Below are positions 1 through 7,468 of a stretch of DNA of 64,000 bases, one piece after another. A model generated the notes under the pieces. The model made no database searches and was not told the origin of the DNA. It was given only the letters and a program-made list of their open reading frames with translations. Numbering within the stretch: position 1 is the stretch's first letter; every line of letters starts with the position of its first letter. This stretch comes from Nannocystis punicea (GTDB lineage Bacteria; Myxococcota_A; Polyangia; Nannocystales; Nannocystaceae). A program made the translations under genes and the position numbers. The stretch covers positions 12,168,001 to 12,232,000 of the forward strand of contig NZ_CP114040.1 in NCBI RefSeq assembly GCF_026965555.1. The letters are read 5' to 3'.

Positions 1-943
1 TCCGGCTCGGCCTCGACCGCGGCGTGCACCTCGGCGATCGGCGGCGCGGTCTGTTCGTCGCAGCCGTTGCGCGCGCGCCAGAAGTCGCGCGCCTCCTCGC
101 CGTCGGCGAACGGCACGTGGATGTCGGCGACCCGTGGATCACCAGCGCCGCCACGCGGTCGACGCAATCCTCCTTCTCCGGCAGGTACCCGGCCACCGGC
201 GCGATCGCCAGCAGGCGGTCGCCGAAGCGGCAGCCGAGGATGTTGACGAAGTGAGCGCCCGAGCTGGTGCCGGCAGCGAACACCCGCGCCTCATCGACGC
301 AGTAATCGTTCGCCAGCCGATCGAGCACCTTGTTGAAGAACTCGGCGTTGATCTCGCGCTCCCCGTCGCCCTCCCAGCCGGTGCCGCCGAGCGACGTCAT
401 GTACACCAGGATCGCGTGGTCCTCCATCGCCGCCTGGAACCCGGCGCAGTCGCCGTCCTGACAATTGGGCCCCGTGCGATTGCGGCCGTGGAACGCGAAT
501 CCCAGCGGGTACGGCGTATCCGGGTCGTAGTTCGGCGGCAGCGACACGATGTACTGCCCTGATTGATCCTGCACCTCGATCGTCAGGGCCCCGCTCGCAG
601 GATTCATCACCCCACAACCCGCGCTGCCGACCGCTCCGGTGGTGCTCGCAGTCGTGCTCGCGTCGGTCGTCGCCGGCTCGCCGGTCGTCGCCGGCTCGCC
701 GGTCGTCGCCGGCTCGCCGGTCGTCGGCGCCGCCGTCGTGTCCGTGCTCGTGCTCGTGCTCGTCGACGCAGTCGTCTCGCCGGTGGTGGTCGCATCGCTC
801 GCCGCGGCGGTCGTCGTCCCCGGCGCGTCCGTCGTCCCCGTCGTGGTCGTCGTGGTCGTCGCGTCGGTGCTGCCGTCGCCGCCGCCCGAACAACCCGCCG
901 CGAGCCAGGCCGTACACGCGAAAATGCGCAGTCTGCGAATCAT
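1..943 (-). CDS. Secreted lipoprotein serine esterase (PHB-depolymerase / feruloyl-esterase type), 3' partial, apparent frameshift
   Basis: The gene starts at ATG 943 and runs off the left edge. The N-terminus MIRRLRIFACTAWLAAGC is a lipoprotein signal with lipobox LAAGC. A Thr/Asp/Ser linker follows, containing three PATTGE repeats (about 667-726). The alpha/beta-hydrolase core then begins: FAFHGRNRTGPNC is the oxyanion-hole region and AAGTSSGAHFVN holds the GxSxG nucleophile. The family hydrolyses polyester or aromatic ester bonds outside the cytoplasm. Near position 129-130 the frame breaks: VAALVIHG is in one frame, and the expected continuation ADIHVPFADGEEARDFW is in the next frame. One base appears to be missing. 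Either the gene is newly inactivated or this is a sequence error; no other damage is visible. Confidence 0.75.
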   Translation of the reverse strand, partial: MIRRLRIFACTAWLAAGCSGGGDGSTDATTTTTTTGTTDAPGTTTAAASDATTTGETTASTSTSTSTDTTAAPTTGEPATTGEPATTGEPATTDASTTASTTGAVGSAGCGVMNPASGALTIEVQDQSGQYIVSLPPNYDPDTPYPLGFAFHGRNRTGPNCQDGDCAGFQAAMEDHAILVYMTSLGGTGWEGDGEREINAEFFNKVLDRLANDYCVDEARVFAAGTSSGAHFVNILGCRFGDRLLAIAPVAGYLPEKEDCVDRVAALVIHGSPTSTCRSPTARRRATSGARATAATNRPRRRSPRCTPRSRPSR

Positions 944-1037
944 GCCGCACGCTACCAAATCCGCCGCGGGCGGGCGAATGGCCGGGCGCGCTCTCGATCC
1001 GTCGACGCGGGCCCGCCCGATCGGCGAAGCTCTGCCC

Positions 1038-1868
1038 ATGCAGGATCCGCGCGAGATTTCCCGGTCCGACGCCGCGGCCATGGGGGCCGAGGCCCTGAAG
1101 GTCTGTCACGCCGGGCGATATACCGCCCCGTCGGGCCGCGTCGTCGAGCTGCGGGACGCGATCGCCCGCGCGGTCGCCGGCACCGTCGACTTCCCGCCCT
1201 CGCTCGCCCTCGACACCGCCCCGGGCGGCAGTCGTGCCACTCGCATCGAGGTCGTCAATGTCAGCACCCTGTCCGCCGCGCGTCGGCTCCACGACGACGG
1301 CCGCGACGTCGTCGCCCTCAACTTCGCCTCCGCGCGCAAGCCGGGGGGCGGCTTCTTGACCGGCGCCCGCGCCCAGGAGGAGTCCCTGTGCCGCGCCTCC
1401 GCGCTGTACGTATGTCTCGAAGGACAGGCGATGTACGGCGAGCGCGGCGGGTGGCACGACGCGATGCACGGCGACTGGATCGTGCACTCGCCGGGGGTCC
1501 CGGTGTTCCGCGGCGACGACGGCCCGCTGCTCGAGCAGCCGTGGTCCTGCGGCTTCATCACCGCCGCCGCGCCCAACCGCAACGCCCTGCGGCGTCACGC
1601 GCCCGAGCGCGACGCCGAGCTGCCGCAGGTGTTCGCCGGCCGGATCGCCCGCGTCCTCGCGGTCGCCGCCCGCGCCGGCCACGACGGCGTCGTCCTCGGC
1701 GCCTGGGGCTGCGGCGCCTTCGGCTGCGACCCCGAGCTCGTCGCCGCCCAGTTCCACGCCGCCCTCGCGGGCCCCTTCCGCGGCGCCTTCGCCCGCGTCG
1801 TGTTCGCCGTCCTCGACACCAGCCCCGAGCGCCGCACCATCGGCCCGTTCGAGCGCCGATTCGCCTGA
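1038..1868 (+). CDS. TIGR02452-type microbial poly(ADP-ribose) glycohydrolase (PARG macrodomain)
   Basis: A 276-residue protein. It contains the bacterial PARG signature PGGGFLTGARAQEE (GGG, then about seven residues, then QEE), where the second Glu is the catalytic acid in characterised PARGs. The flanking blocks NVSTLSAARRL, LNFASARKPGGG, VPVFRGDDGPLLEQP and GVVLGAWGCGAFG are those of the TIGR02452 family. Family members remove ADP-ribose from modified macromolecules in the cytoplasm. I chose ATG 1038 because homology begins there; the upstream in-frame stretch is only an antisense shadow of the neighbouring esterase. It converges on a NADAR-like gene, so two ADP-ribose-linked genes sit side by side. 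Its TGA stop is the first three bases of a 14-bp repeat array. Confidence 0.9.
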   Translation: MQDPREISRSDAAAMGAEALKVCHAGRYTAPSGRVVELRDAIARAVAGTVDFPPSLALDTAPGGSRATRIEVVNVSTLSAARRLHDDGRDVVALNFASARKPGGGFLTGARAQEESLCRASALYVCLEGQAMYGERGGWHDAMHGDWIVHSPGVPVFRGDDGPLLEQPWSCGFITAAAPNRNALRRHAPERDAELPQVFAGRIARVLAVAARAGHDGVVLGAWGCGAFGCDPELVAAQFHAALAGPFRGAFARVVFAVLDTSPERRTIGPFERRFA

Positions 1869-1907
1869 CCCTTGGAGCATGCCCTCTCGAGCATGCTCTC
1901 AAAGACA
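1866..1907. repeat. Array of three 14-bp palindromic units between convergent genes
   Basis: Three abutting 14-mers: TGACCCTTGGAGCA, TGCCCTCTCGAGCA, TGCTCTCAAAGACA. Each follows TGNNC-NNNN-GNNCA. The first unit starts at the stop codon of the PARG-type gene, and the array fills most of the gap to the convergent NADAR-like gene. The GAGCATGC/GCATGCTC inverted repeat could fold as a hairpin and end transcription from both sides (inference). Confidence 0.6.
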
Positions 1908-1920
1908 CCTCACATCACTC

Positions 1921-2553
1921 TCATCGCAGCCTGAATCGTACCACCATCAGCGCGAACGGCATAGTGCGCGCCAGCGCCTGCGCGTCCCGCTGTCCCATGT
2001 ACAGCAGGGACATCCCGGTCGCCAGCAGCGCCTGGCGCACGAGCGGGTGGGCCGACACTTTGGCCTCGGTCGCCCGCGCGATCAGGCCCGCGTGCGCCGG
2101 CGAGTCGACCGCGATCTCCTCGCCGCGCCAGCGAAACGTCCGCCGCCCGCCCGTGCCGACCCGCCGCCGCCCGGAGGTGCCCGCCGCCACCGCCGCGCGC
2201 AACGGCTCGCCCTCCGGCACCTTCAAGCATTGATAGAAACACCACACGCTGCGGCACGCGAGGCCGTCGAGCACGAACGGCGCGGGCGAGTCGCTGGACA
2301 GCGGCGCGCCCGAGATCATGTGATTGAGGGGTCGCCGCTGCTGGGCCCGCAACGCCGCGTATTCGGCCGGCCCGAGCTTCAGCGCGCGGGCCTCGTGCTC
2401 GGCCGCCCGCGCGTCCCCTACGATCGCGCGCCGGCCCTCGTAGAGCAGCCCCTCGAGCTGCGGGTCGTTCGGGTCGATCGACCGGCAAGCATCGTCGACG
2501 CCGCGGCTCCTCAGCAGCTCTCGCAGCGGTCGCCCGTCTCGCGCGCTCGCCAT
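1921..2553 (-). CDS. NADAR-like (YbiA-type) protein
   Basis: A 210-residue cytoplasmic protein from ATG 2553. The C-terminal half resembles NADAR domains: PFVLDGLACRSVWCFYQCLK matches the family block in which the displayed loop surface is followed by an aromatic/Q-K motif, then AAVAAGTSGRR, and EAKVSAHPLVRQALLATG matches the block reading like MRRALRAKFSQNPELR..LLATG. NADAR proteins are N-glycosidases linked to NAD and ADP-ribose metabolism; some remove ADP-ribose from guanine in DNA next to DarT-type toxins. The first 80 residues are not recognised. The convergent PARG-type neighbour supports a role in ADP-ribose turnover, but no ADP-ribosyltransferase is visible in the window. Family assignment is by motif only. 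Confidence 0.6.
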   Translation of the reverse strand: MASARDGRPLRELLRSRGVDDACRSIDPNDPQLEGLLYEGRRAIVGDARAAEHEARALKLGPAEYAALRAQQRRPLNHMISGAPLSSDSPAPFVLDGLACRSVWCFYQCLKVPEGEPLRAAVAAGTSGRRRVGTGGRRTFRWRGEEIAVDSPAHAGLIARATEAKVSAHPLVRQALLATGMSLLYMGQRDAQALARTMPFALMVVRFRLR

Positions 2554-2607
2554 CTCCCGATTGTACCGCCCTCGCGACCCGCGGTGATTTCTTGTTACCC
2601 TCGCGGC

Positions 2608-3903
2608 ATGTCGAGCCGCGCCGCTCCTCCGCGCTCCCTCGCCGCTGCGCTCGCGCTCGCCTGCTGCAAGGCCAACGCGCCCGCCGGCGAATCACCGCCT
2701 GTCTCCGCCCCGGCGGAGGCGCCCGTCGAACCCGAGGCGCGCCCCGACCTCGCCGCGCCTCGGCCCGCCGCCGAACCCGCGCCGAACTTCACTTCCGGTC
2801 CGCTCGACTACGCCGCCAGCGCCACCGGCGTCCTCGTCGTGTGGTCGCGCCACGACGGCGAGGCGAGCGAGATCGTCGCGCAGCGGCTCGACCCTCGCGG
2901 CCGACCACTCGGCGCCCCCCGGCTCGTCCTCCGCACCGAGGGCGAGATCGTCGACCTCGCCCTCGGCACCGCGAACGGCGGCACGTGGATCGCCCACGTC
3001 GCCGCGCTCGGCTCCGAACCTCCGAGCGGCCAGCTCGGCGTCGTCGCCCTCACCGACGACCTCTCCGTGACGAGCGCGCGCGTCCTCGATCGCTTCACCG
3101 CCGAGGCGCTCCTCGCCTGGGACAGCTCGCGCGTGCGAGCCCTCGCCCTCGGCCCCGACACCGCCGTGGTCGCCTCGCTCGGTGCGCCCGTCCCCTGCCG
3201 CGATCGCGTCGTCGGCGGCACGCGCCCGTGCCCCGGCTATCATTTGTTTGCGATCCGCAGCGACGGCTTCGAGCGCGTCGGCCAGGTCGGCGTCGACGGC
3301 GGTCAGTCGAGCATGGGCGCCCTCGTCGACCTCGGCGCGGGGATCCTCGTCGACGTCTGGGCCTGGCACGGCGGCCCCAGCCACGCGGACCTCTATCTCC
3401 CGCGCGGAGCCGCCGCCACCTCGACTCCGAAGTTTCGCCGCGTCCCCTGTCGCCCGCCGATCCGCCGCGGCTTCGACGGCGAGGCGCTGGTCTCGTGGTG
3501 CGCCGGCGACGACGCCGGCATCGACGAGCTGTGCCGCCTGAGCGACGACGACGCGACGGCCGCGTGCGCCCGCGTCCACCGTGTCACCCTCGCCGATCGC
3601 CTCCTCACCCCGCGCAAGGAGCCACTCGGCCCCCCGCTCACCGCCCGCTCACCGCGCTGCAGCGGAGGCCGGCCGGTCCTCGACCTCGCCTGGCAGGGCG
3701 GCTCCCTCCGCCTCGACCCGCAGGCCCCTGGCGCCGACCTCGACCTCCGCCCCGAGCTGGGCGTGTGGACCGGCGAATACGGCCTGCAGATCGCCGGGGG
3801 CGGCCAGATCTCCCGCCTCCGCTGCGAGCCCGACGATCGCCTCACCCGCGACCCGGAGCCCGCCGCGCCGCTCGACCTCCTCGCCCCCGCGACCGCCGAT
3901 TGA
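2608..3903 (+). CDS. Exported lipoprotein of unknown function
   Basis: 431 residues from ATG 2608. The signal peptide MSSRAAPPRSLAAALALACCK ends in a lipobox-like LALACC, followed by a Pro/Ala/Glu-rich linker to about residue 65. The rest has repeated beta-rich segments (GVLVVWSRHDGEASEIVAQRLD, GQLGVVALTDDLSVTSARVLD) typical of propeller-like folds, with several Cys pairs (for example CRDRVVGGTRPC). I do not recognise a family. The gene stands alone on the plus strand and converges on tspO across a repeat-filled gap. The start is chosen because the open frame upstream is only an antisense shadow of the neighbouring gene and the signal peptide begins here. Confidence 0.75.
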   Translation: MSSRAAPPRSLAAALALACCKANAPAGESPPVSAPAEAPVEPEARPDLAAPRPAAEPAPNFTSGPLDYAASATGVLVVWSRHDGEASEIVAQRLDPRGRPLGAPRLVLRTEGEIVDLALGTANGGTWIAHVAALGSEPPSGQLGVVALTDDLSVTSARVLDRFTAEALLAWDSSRVRALALGPDTAVVASLGAPVPCRDRVVGGTRPCPGYHLFAIRSDGFERVGQVGVDGGQSSMGALVDLGAGILVDVWAWHGGPSHADLYLPRGAAATSTPKFRRVPCRPPIRRGFDGEALVSWCAGDDAGIDELCRLSDDDATAACARVHRVTLADRLLTPRKEPLGPPLTARSPRCSGGRPVLDLAWQGGSLRLDPQAPGADLDLRPELGVWTGEYGLQIAGGGQISRLRCEPDDRLTRDPEPAAPLDLLAPATAD

Positions 3904-3912
3904 AAGATAAAA

Positions 3913-3954
3913 TGTCCCCCGGGACATGCCTTTCAACACATGTCCCGGAGGACA
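3913..3954. repeat. Array of three 14-bp palindromic units
   Basis: TGTCCCCCGGGACA, TGCCTTTCAACACA and TGTCCCGGAGGACA lie head to tail in exact 14-bp register. The outer two are near-perfect hyphenated palindromes; the middle one is degenerate. The array lies just after the stop of the lipoprotein gene and before a larger hairpin, in the gap between convergent genes. Confidence 0.65.
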
Positions 3955-3967
3955 AGAGGCAGACCGA

Positions 3968-3997
3968 CCGTGGGCTGTCCCCGGGGACAGCCCACGG
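3968..3997. terminator. Perfect 30-bp palindrome, probable bidirectional terminator
   Basis: The sequence is a perfect inverted repeat with two 15-base arms and no spacer, centred on TGTCCCCGGGGACA (3976-3989), itself a unit of the 14-bp family. It lies between the convergent lipoprotein gene and tspO, 12 bases from the tspO stop. No T-run follows on either strand, so intrinsic termination would depend on the hairpin alone (inference). Confidence 0.6.
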
Positions 3998-4009
3998 CGC
4001 CCGCCGGGC

Positions 4010-4486
4010 TCAACGGTTGAGGTTCCAGATCGACGCGTTCAGGGCGAACGCGAACGTCACCCACAGGAGGTGCGGGATCTGCAGGAAGCCGGCCGCCGGG
4101 CGGATCTTGAAGAACGCGCGGGTCATCGACACCAGCGCGAACCACTGCACGCCCACGCACACCAGCGACAGGTCGGGGCGGTGGAGGCCGAAGAACAGCG
4201 GGGACCAGGCGGCGTTGAGCATCAGGGTGAGGAAGAACAGCCCGATCGCCCACGGCAGCAGCGGGTGCTTGTCCTTCCGCGCCACCAGGTAGACGCTGAG
4301 GCCCATCATCGCGTACAGCGCCATCCACACCGGGCCGAACACGGAGTCGGGCGGCGTCCAGTCCGGCTTGTGCAAGCGGTGGTACCAACGGTCGGGCCCG
4401 AAGAAGTATCCGGACAGCGCGGGCATGTAGGCCACGCCGATCCAGAACAGCAGGCTCAGGGGTGACAACAATCGGCGGCGGTGCAT
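4010..4486 (-). CDS. tspO: TspO/MBR (translocator protein) family membrane protein
   Basis: 158 residues from ATG 4486, the usual family length. Five hydrophobic helices are visible. Hallmarks are the N-terminal FFGPDRWYHRLHKPDWTPPD (family W..L.KP.WTPP), then FGPVWMALYAMMG, LNAAWSPLFFG (family N..W..LFF) and the final LWVTFAFALNASIWNLN. TspO proteins bind porphyrins and related hydrophobic ligands and affect tetrapyrrole and stress responses. The open frame extends 12 codons upstream to 4522, but the shorter start matches the family. The gene is isolated on the minus strand. Confidence 0.92.
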   Translation of the reverse strand: MHRRRLLSPLSLLFWIGVAYMPALSGYFFGPDRWYHRLHKPDWTPPDSVFGPVWMALYAMMGLSVYLVARKDKHPLLPWAIGLFFLTLMLNAAWSPLFFGLHRPDLSLVCVGVQWFALVSMTRAFFKIRPAAGFLQIPHLLWVTFAFALNASIWNLNR

Positions 4487-4577
4487 AATCGCAAGACTGA
4501 GGGTGATCGGAACTCGCGGCAACTCGCGGCGATCGCGTCGGGTCGAGCGCCGCTCGAGCCCGCTGCGCGCCGCGGCG

Positions 4578-5108
4578 TCAACCGTCGTGCCAATCCGCGA
4601 GCGTGGTCAGCAGCGCCGTCGCGAACTCGGCCGTCGATTCAGCGGACACTCGCGTGAACGGGAACTCGCGCACCGACGCGTGGCGGAACGCCCCCAGCTC
4701 GTCGAGGAACAGCGCGCTGCCGAAGGGCAGCGGGTTGCCGATCTCGACCACCGGGATCCACGCCCGCAGCGCCTCGCCGCTGGCGCGCGCCGTCTCGTCG
4801 ACCTCCGGCAGCGAGCGCCACGTCGTCTCGACGTACTCCGCGACCACCCGCCGCGCCGCCTCGATCGTCCGCCGCTCCGCGCTCTCGACCGCCAGAGTGG
4901 TGATCGAGTTGGTGGCGATCCAGTGATATTTTTCCAGGAATTCGACCAGGCTCGCCGGCAGCGCGCGCCCGAGGCGGTGGCGCAGCGCCACGATCGAGCC
5001 CGGCAGCGCCCCTCGCGGGGCCCGCTGCAGCCGCGCTCGCGTCGCCAACCACTCGAGCGCCGCGTCGAGTCCGTCACGCGTCATTCCATCGTCGTCGTCG
5101 TCGTCCAT
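4578..5108 (-). CDS. SMI1/KNR4-like protein
   Basis: About 176 residues. The arrangement IVALRHRLGRALPASLVEFLEKYHWIA, then a hydrophobic IPVVEIGNPLPFGSALFLDELG and a C-terminal aromatic segment, matches the SMI1/KNR4 fold. Bacterial members often act as immunity proteins against secreted nucleases or other polymorphic toxins; others are regulatory. No toxin gene is adjacent. Start is uncertain: GTG 5111, ATG 5108 and ATG 5084 are in frame, and the acidic MDDDDDD stretch made by a GTC repeat may be untranslated. The family call rests on motif resemblance. Confidence 0.6.
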   Translation of the reverse strand: MDDDDDDGMTRDGLDAALEWLATRARLQRAPRGALPGSIVALRHRLGRALPASLVEFLEKYHWIATNSITTLAVESAERRTIEAARRVVAEYVETTWRSLPEVDETARASGEALRAWIPVVEIGNPLPFGSALFLDELGAFRHASVREFPFTRVSAESTAEFATALLTTLADWHDG

Positions 5109-5196
5109 CACTCGCGTCCCCCGAGCGCCCGCGTCGCCACCTGGGCCACGACCGCCTCGACGCGGCAGCGAGGGCCCGCGGGCGCCGCCGCGCGGT

Positions 5197-6021
5197 TCAG
5201 AAGCAGATGAAGATGTCGCAGATGCCGAGGATGTTGTCCTTCACCCCCGCCGGGCAGCAATTCGACTGCGGGTTGTTCTCGTCGAAGATGCAGAACTCGC
5301 CCTGACCTGCGCACGTCAGCGTCTCGCAGCCGGACGTGTCGATCGTGCACGACGCGGTGCACGACAGGAGGCCCTGGTCGTAGCCGAGGCCGACGCAGCT
5401 CTGGCCGCCGAGCTGGGGCCCGTCGCACTGCTCCGCGCCCTCCTTCACCCCGTTGCCGCAGCTCGCCAGCGGCGTGCAGCCGGCCGTGTCGATGCTCTTG
5501 CAATTCGGCGCGCACACCAGGTTGCCGCCGCCGTAGCCGAGGCCGACGCAGCTCTTGCCGTTGAAGTTGGCGCCGTCGCACGCCTCGGCCATGTGGACCA
5601 GGCCGTCGCCGCAGGTGTAACAGCCGTCGGTGAACAGCTGGCAGTCGGGTCCGCACAGCAGGGTGCCGGCGCCGAAGCCCTCGGTCGTGCACGTGCTGCC
5701 GACCAGCGACTCGCCGTCGCAGGCCTCGTTCGCGTCGACGTTGCCGTCGCCGCACACCCCCGGAGGCACGGTCGTCGTCGTGAGCGGGTCGCTCGAACCC
5801 GGCGAGCTCGACGTCGGCGGCTCGCTGGTCCCGTCCTCGCTGCCGCCGCCGCCGCTGCTGCTGCTGTCGCTGTCGCCGGCCGACGAGTTCGGGTGGGCCG
5901 TGGTGATGGTCGGGTTGTTGGTGGTGGGCAGCGGGATCGACCCTGTGTCGCTGATGGTCCCCTCGGCGCACGCCATCAGCAGCGCGAACATCAGGCCCCA
6001 CCCCGCGAACTTGTTCGGCAT
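5197..6021 (-). CDS. Cys-rich repeat surface lipoprotein
   Basis: 274 residues from ATG 6021. The signal MPNKFAGWGLMFALLMAC ends in a lipobox, followed by a Ser/Thr/Gly/Asp linker to about residue 85. The exported part has repeats of the form CGDGNVDANEACDGESLVG and CGNGVKEGAEQCDG alternating with GxSCVGLGYxxGxLxCxxxC units, a pattern common in myxobacterial extracellular proteins. The last 35 residues (CAGQGEFCIFDEN...CDIFICF) form a separate Cys-rich module. The likely location is the outer membrane surface. No enzymatic motif is seen. Confidence 0.8.
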   Translation of the reverse strand: MPNKFAGWGLMFALLMACAEGTISDTGSIPLPTTNNPTITTAHPNSSAGDSDSSSSGGGGSEDGTSEPPTSSSPGSSDPLTTTTVPPGVCGDGNVDANEACDGESLVGSTCTTEGFGAGTLLCGPDCQLFTDGCYTCGDGLVHMAEACDGANFNGKSCVGLGYGGGNLVCAPNCKSIDTAGCTPLASCGNGVKEGAEQCDGPQLGGQSCVGLGYDQGLLSCTASCTIDTSGCETLTCAGQGEFCIFDENNPQSNCCPAGVKDNILGICDIFICF

Positions 6022-6160
6022 CCCATCCGAGCCTAACAGCGCCGGCCCAGCGATGAACTCGCCCCCGAGCCGCCCCCGCGCGCGCACGCGCCCGCGGACG
6101 CGAGAGGTTCCTCATTGCTCCGCGGGGCAGCGTCTGCGATCGCGCTCCTGCGCGATCGAC

Positions 6161-7081
6161 TCACAGCGGCGCCCGCGTCGGGCACTCGCCCTCGCCCTGG
6201 AAGTCGCCGAGCGTGCGCGCCTGGGCCTCGAGGTAGTCGTACGCGGTGGTCACGGGGATCTGCGCGCCCGTCACCGAGTAGCCGAGCTCCGGCTTGAACA
6301 CGTCGGCGGCCTTGACCATGCGCAGCTCGTCGAGCGTGACAGAGCCGTCGCGGTCGAGGTCGCTGTCGGCGATCCACTGCGCGCGCCGCTCGGTGATCTC
6401 GGCGCCCTGAGTGATGTTGGTGAAGAACCAGTGGTCGCCGTGGATGGTCGGCTTGATCTGCGCCGTCCCGCCCGACGGCACCGCGAAGCCGGCGTCGCCC
6501 TCCTCGGGCGCGCAGTCGTCGAACGACGTCCCGGCCGCGAGCCCCCACGCGAACTTCACCTCGGCCACCGCCACACAATCATCCGTGCCCGGCAGGCACG
6601 ACTGGCCGTCGGCCTTGGTGATCGCGCCCTCGACGTAGATCGAGAAGCCGCTCTCGACCATGAAGTCGTGGTCGGCCGCGGAGGTCCCCTCGGCCGCCTC
6701 GGCCGCGGCCGAGGCGTTGGGGATGTCGTAGCCGACGCGGTCCCAGCGGACCGCCTCGACGTCGTCGAACTCGGTCAGCACGAAGCCGCCCGCCGGCAGG
6801 TTGAGCAGGTCGACCACGTAGACCGCGGGGTCGGCCAGCGAGGCCGACGCGTCGGCGCTGCGACCGGCGCGGAAGTTGCCGACCACCACCAGGAACTTGG
6901 TGTAGTTCGCGGCCCAGCCGTCGACGATGTTCTCCTCGCCGTCGCCGGCCTGCAGCCCCTCCGGGATGGTGTCCTCGGCCTCGACGAACACCTGCACCCT
7001 TCCGGTCGCGCCGCCTCCGCCGTTGCAGCCGGCGACGAGGGCGATGGCAGTGACGAGGACGAGGATCTTCGGACGTGGCAT
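6161..7081 (-). CDS. Exported lipoprotein with an EF-hand-like site
   Basis: 306 residues from ATG 7081. MPRPKILVLVTAIALVAGC is a clear lipoprotein signal. The mature part contains DSDLDRDGSVTLDEL, a DxDxDG loop followed by Glu that fits an EF-hand or dockerin-like calcium site, near residue 245. Eight or so conserved-looking acidic and Cys residues (CLPGTDDC, DDCAPEEGD, GECPTR) suggest disulfides. I do not recognise the family. It is transcribed away from a methyltransferase across a 387-bp gap that contains repeated TTGCAA sites. Confidence 0.7.
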   Translation of the reverse strand: MPRPKILVLVTAIALVAGCNGGGGATGRVQVFVEAEDTIPEGLQAGDGEENIVDGWAANYTKFLVVVGNFRAGRSADASASLADPAVYVVDLLNLPAGGFVLTEFDDVEAVRWDRVGYDIPNASAAAEAAEGTSAADHDFMVESGFSIYVEGAITKADGQSCLPGTDDCVAVAEVKFAWGLAAGTSFDDCAPEEGDAGFAVPSGGTAQIKPTIHGDHWFFTNITQGAEITERRAQWIADSDLDRDGSVTLDELRMVKAADVFKPELGYSVTGAQIPVTTAYDYLEAQARTLGDFQGEGECPTRAPL

Positions 7082-7112
7082 GACGACTCTCCTTGCGCGA
7101 TGTCGCGGGGTG

Positions 7113-7408
7113 ATTGCAAATTCTCGGACGGGCGCGCCGCGACCGTGCGGCCGCGCCTTCAGCCCGTGGCCGCCGAAGCCCTGCGCCGCGGGGCCCGCAC
7201 CCTCGCGGCCGGCCCCGATCGCGCCGGACAGGCGATGCAGGGCGGCGGTCACGGCGCGACGGTACGCCGCGCGTTCTTGCAAGTCAAATTGCAAAAGACC
7301 TTCGCTTGCATCTACCGGCCCGCGGCCCGCCGCCCGTCCGCGCCGCCACGGCCGCGGCGCGCCCGTCCGTACTCGCACTCGATCTACTCTTGCAATGCGT
7401 TTGCAAAA
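7113..7408. promoter_or_regulatory. Repeated TTGCAA sites in a divergent intergenic region
   Basis: Within the 387-bp gap between two divergent genes (7082-7468) there are unusually A/T-rich words in a GC-rich setting: ATTGCAAAT at 7113-7121, TTGCAA 7277-7282 with TTGCAAAA 7289-7296, TTGCAT 7306-7311, and TTGCAA 7390-7395 with TTGCAAAA 7401-7408. The paired sites are direct repeats 12 and 11 bp apart, about one helical turn, as expected for a dimeric or cooperative regulator. Which gene they control, and by what protein, is not shown. No sigma-54 -24 element accompanies the TTGCA. Confidence 0.4.
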
Positions 7409-7468
7409 ATTGACCTTGCGCACGCCGGCGCGGCTTGTCGGGGGCCCGGGCGGCGGTCACCGTGTGGC

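Noticed and set aside
639..1037. Val/Pro/Ala-rich upstream extension of the PARG reading frame
   Set aside because: It is the antisense reading of the Thr-rich linker of the esterase on the other strand; PARG homology starts at ATG 1038.
291..1880. 529-codon minus-strand open frame
   Set aside because: It overlaps the PARG gene on the wrong strand and gives Arg/Gly-rich nonsense; the real minus gene is in another frame and ends at 943.
7277..7408. Sigma-54 promoter
   Set aside because: TTGCA is present but no GG element lies at the required -24 distance.
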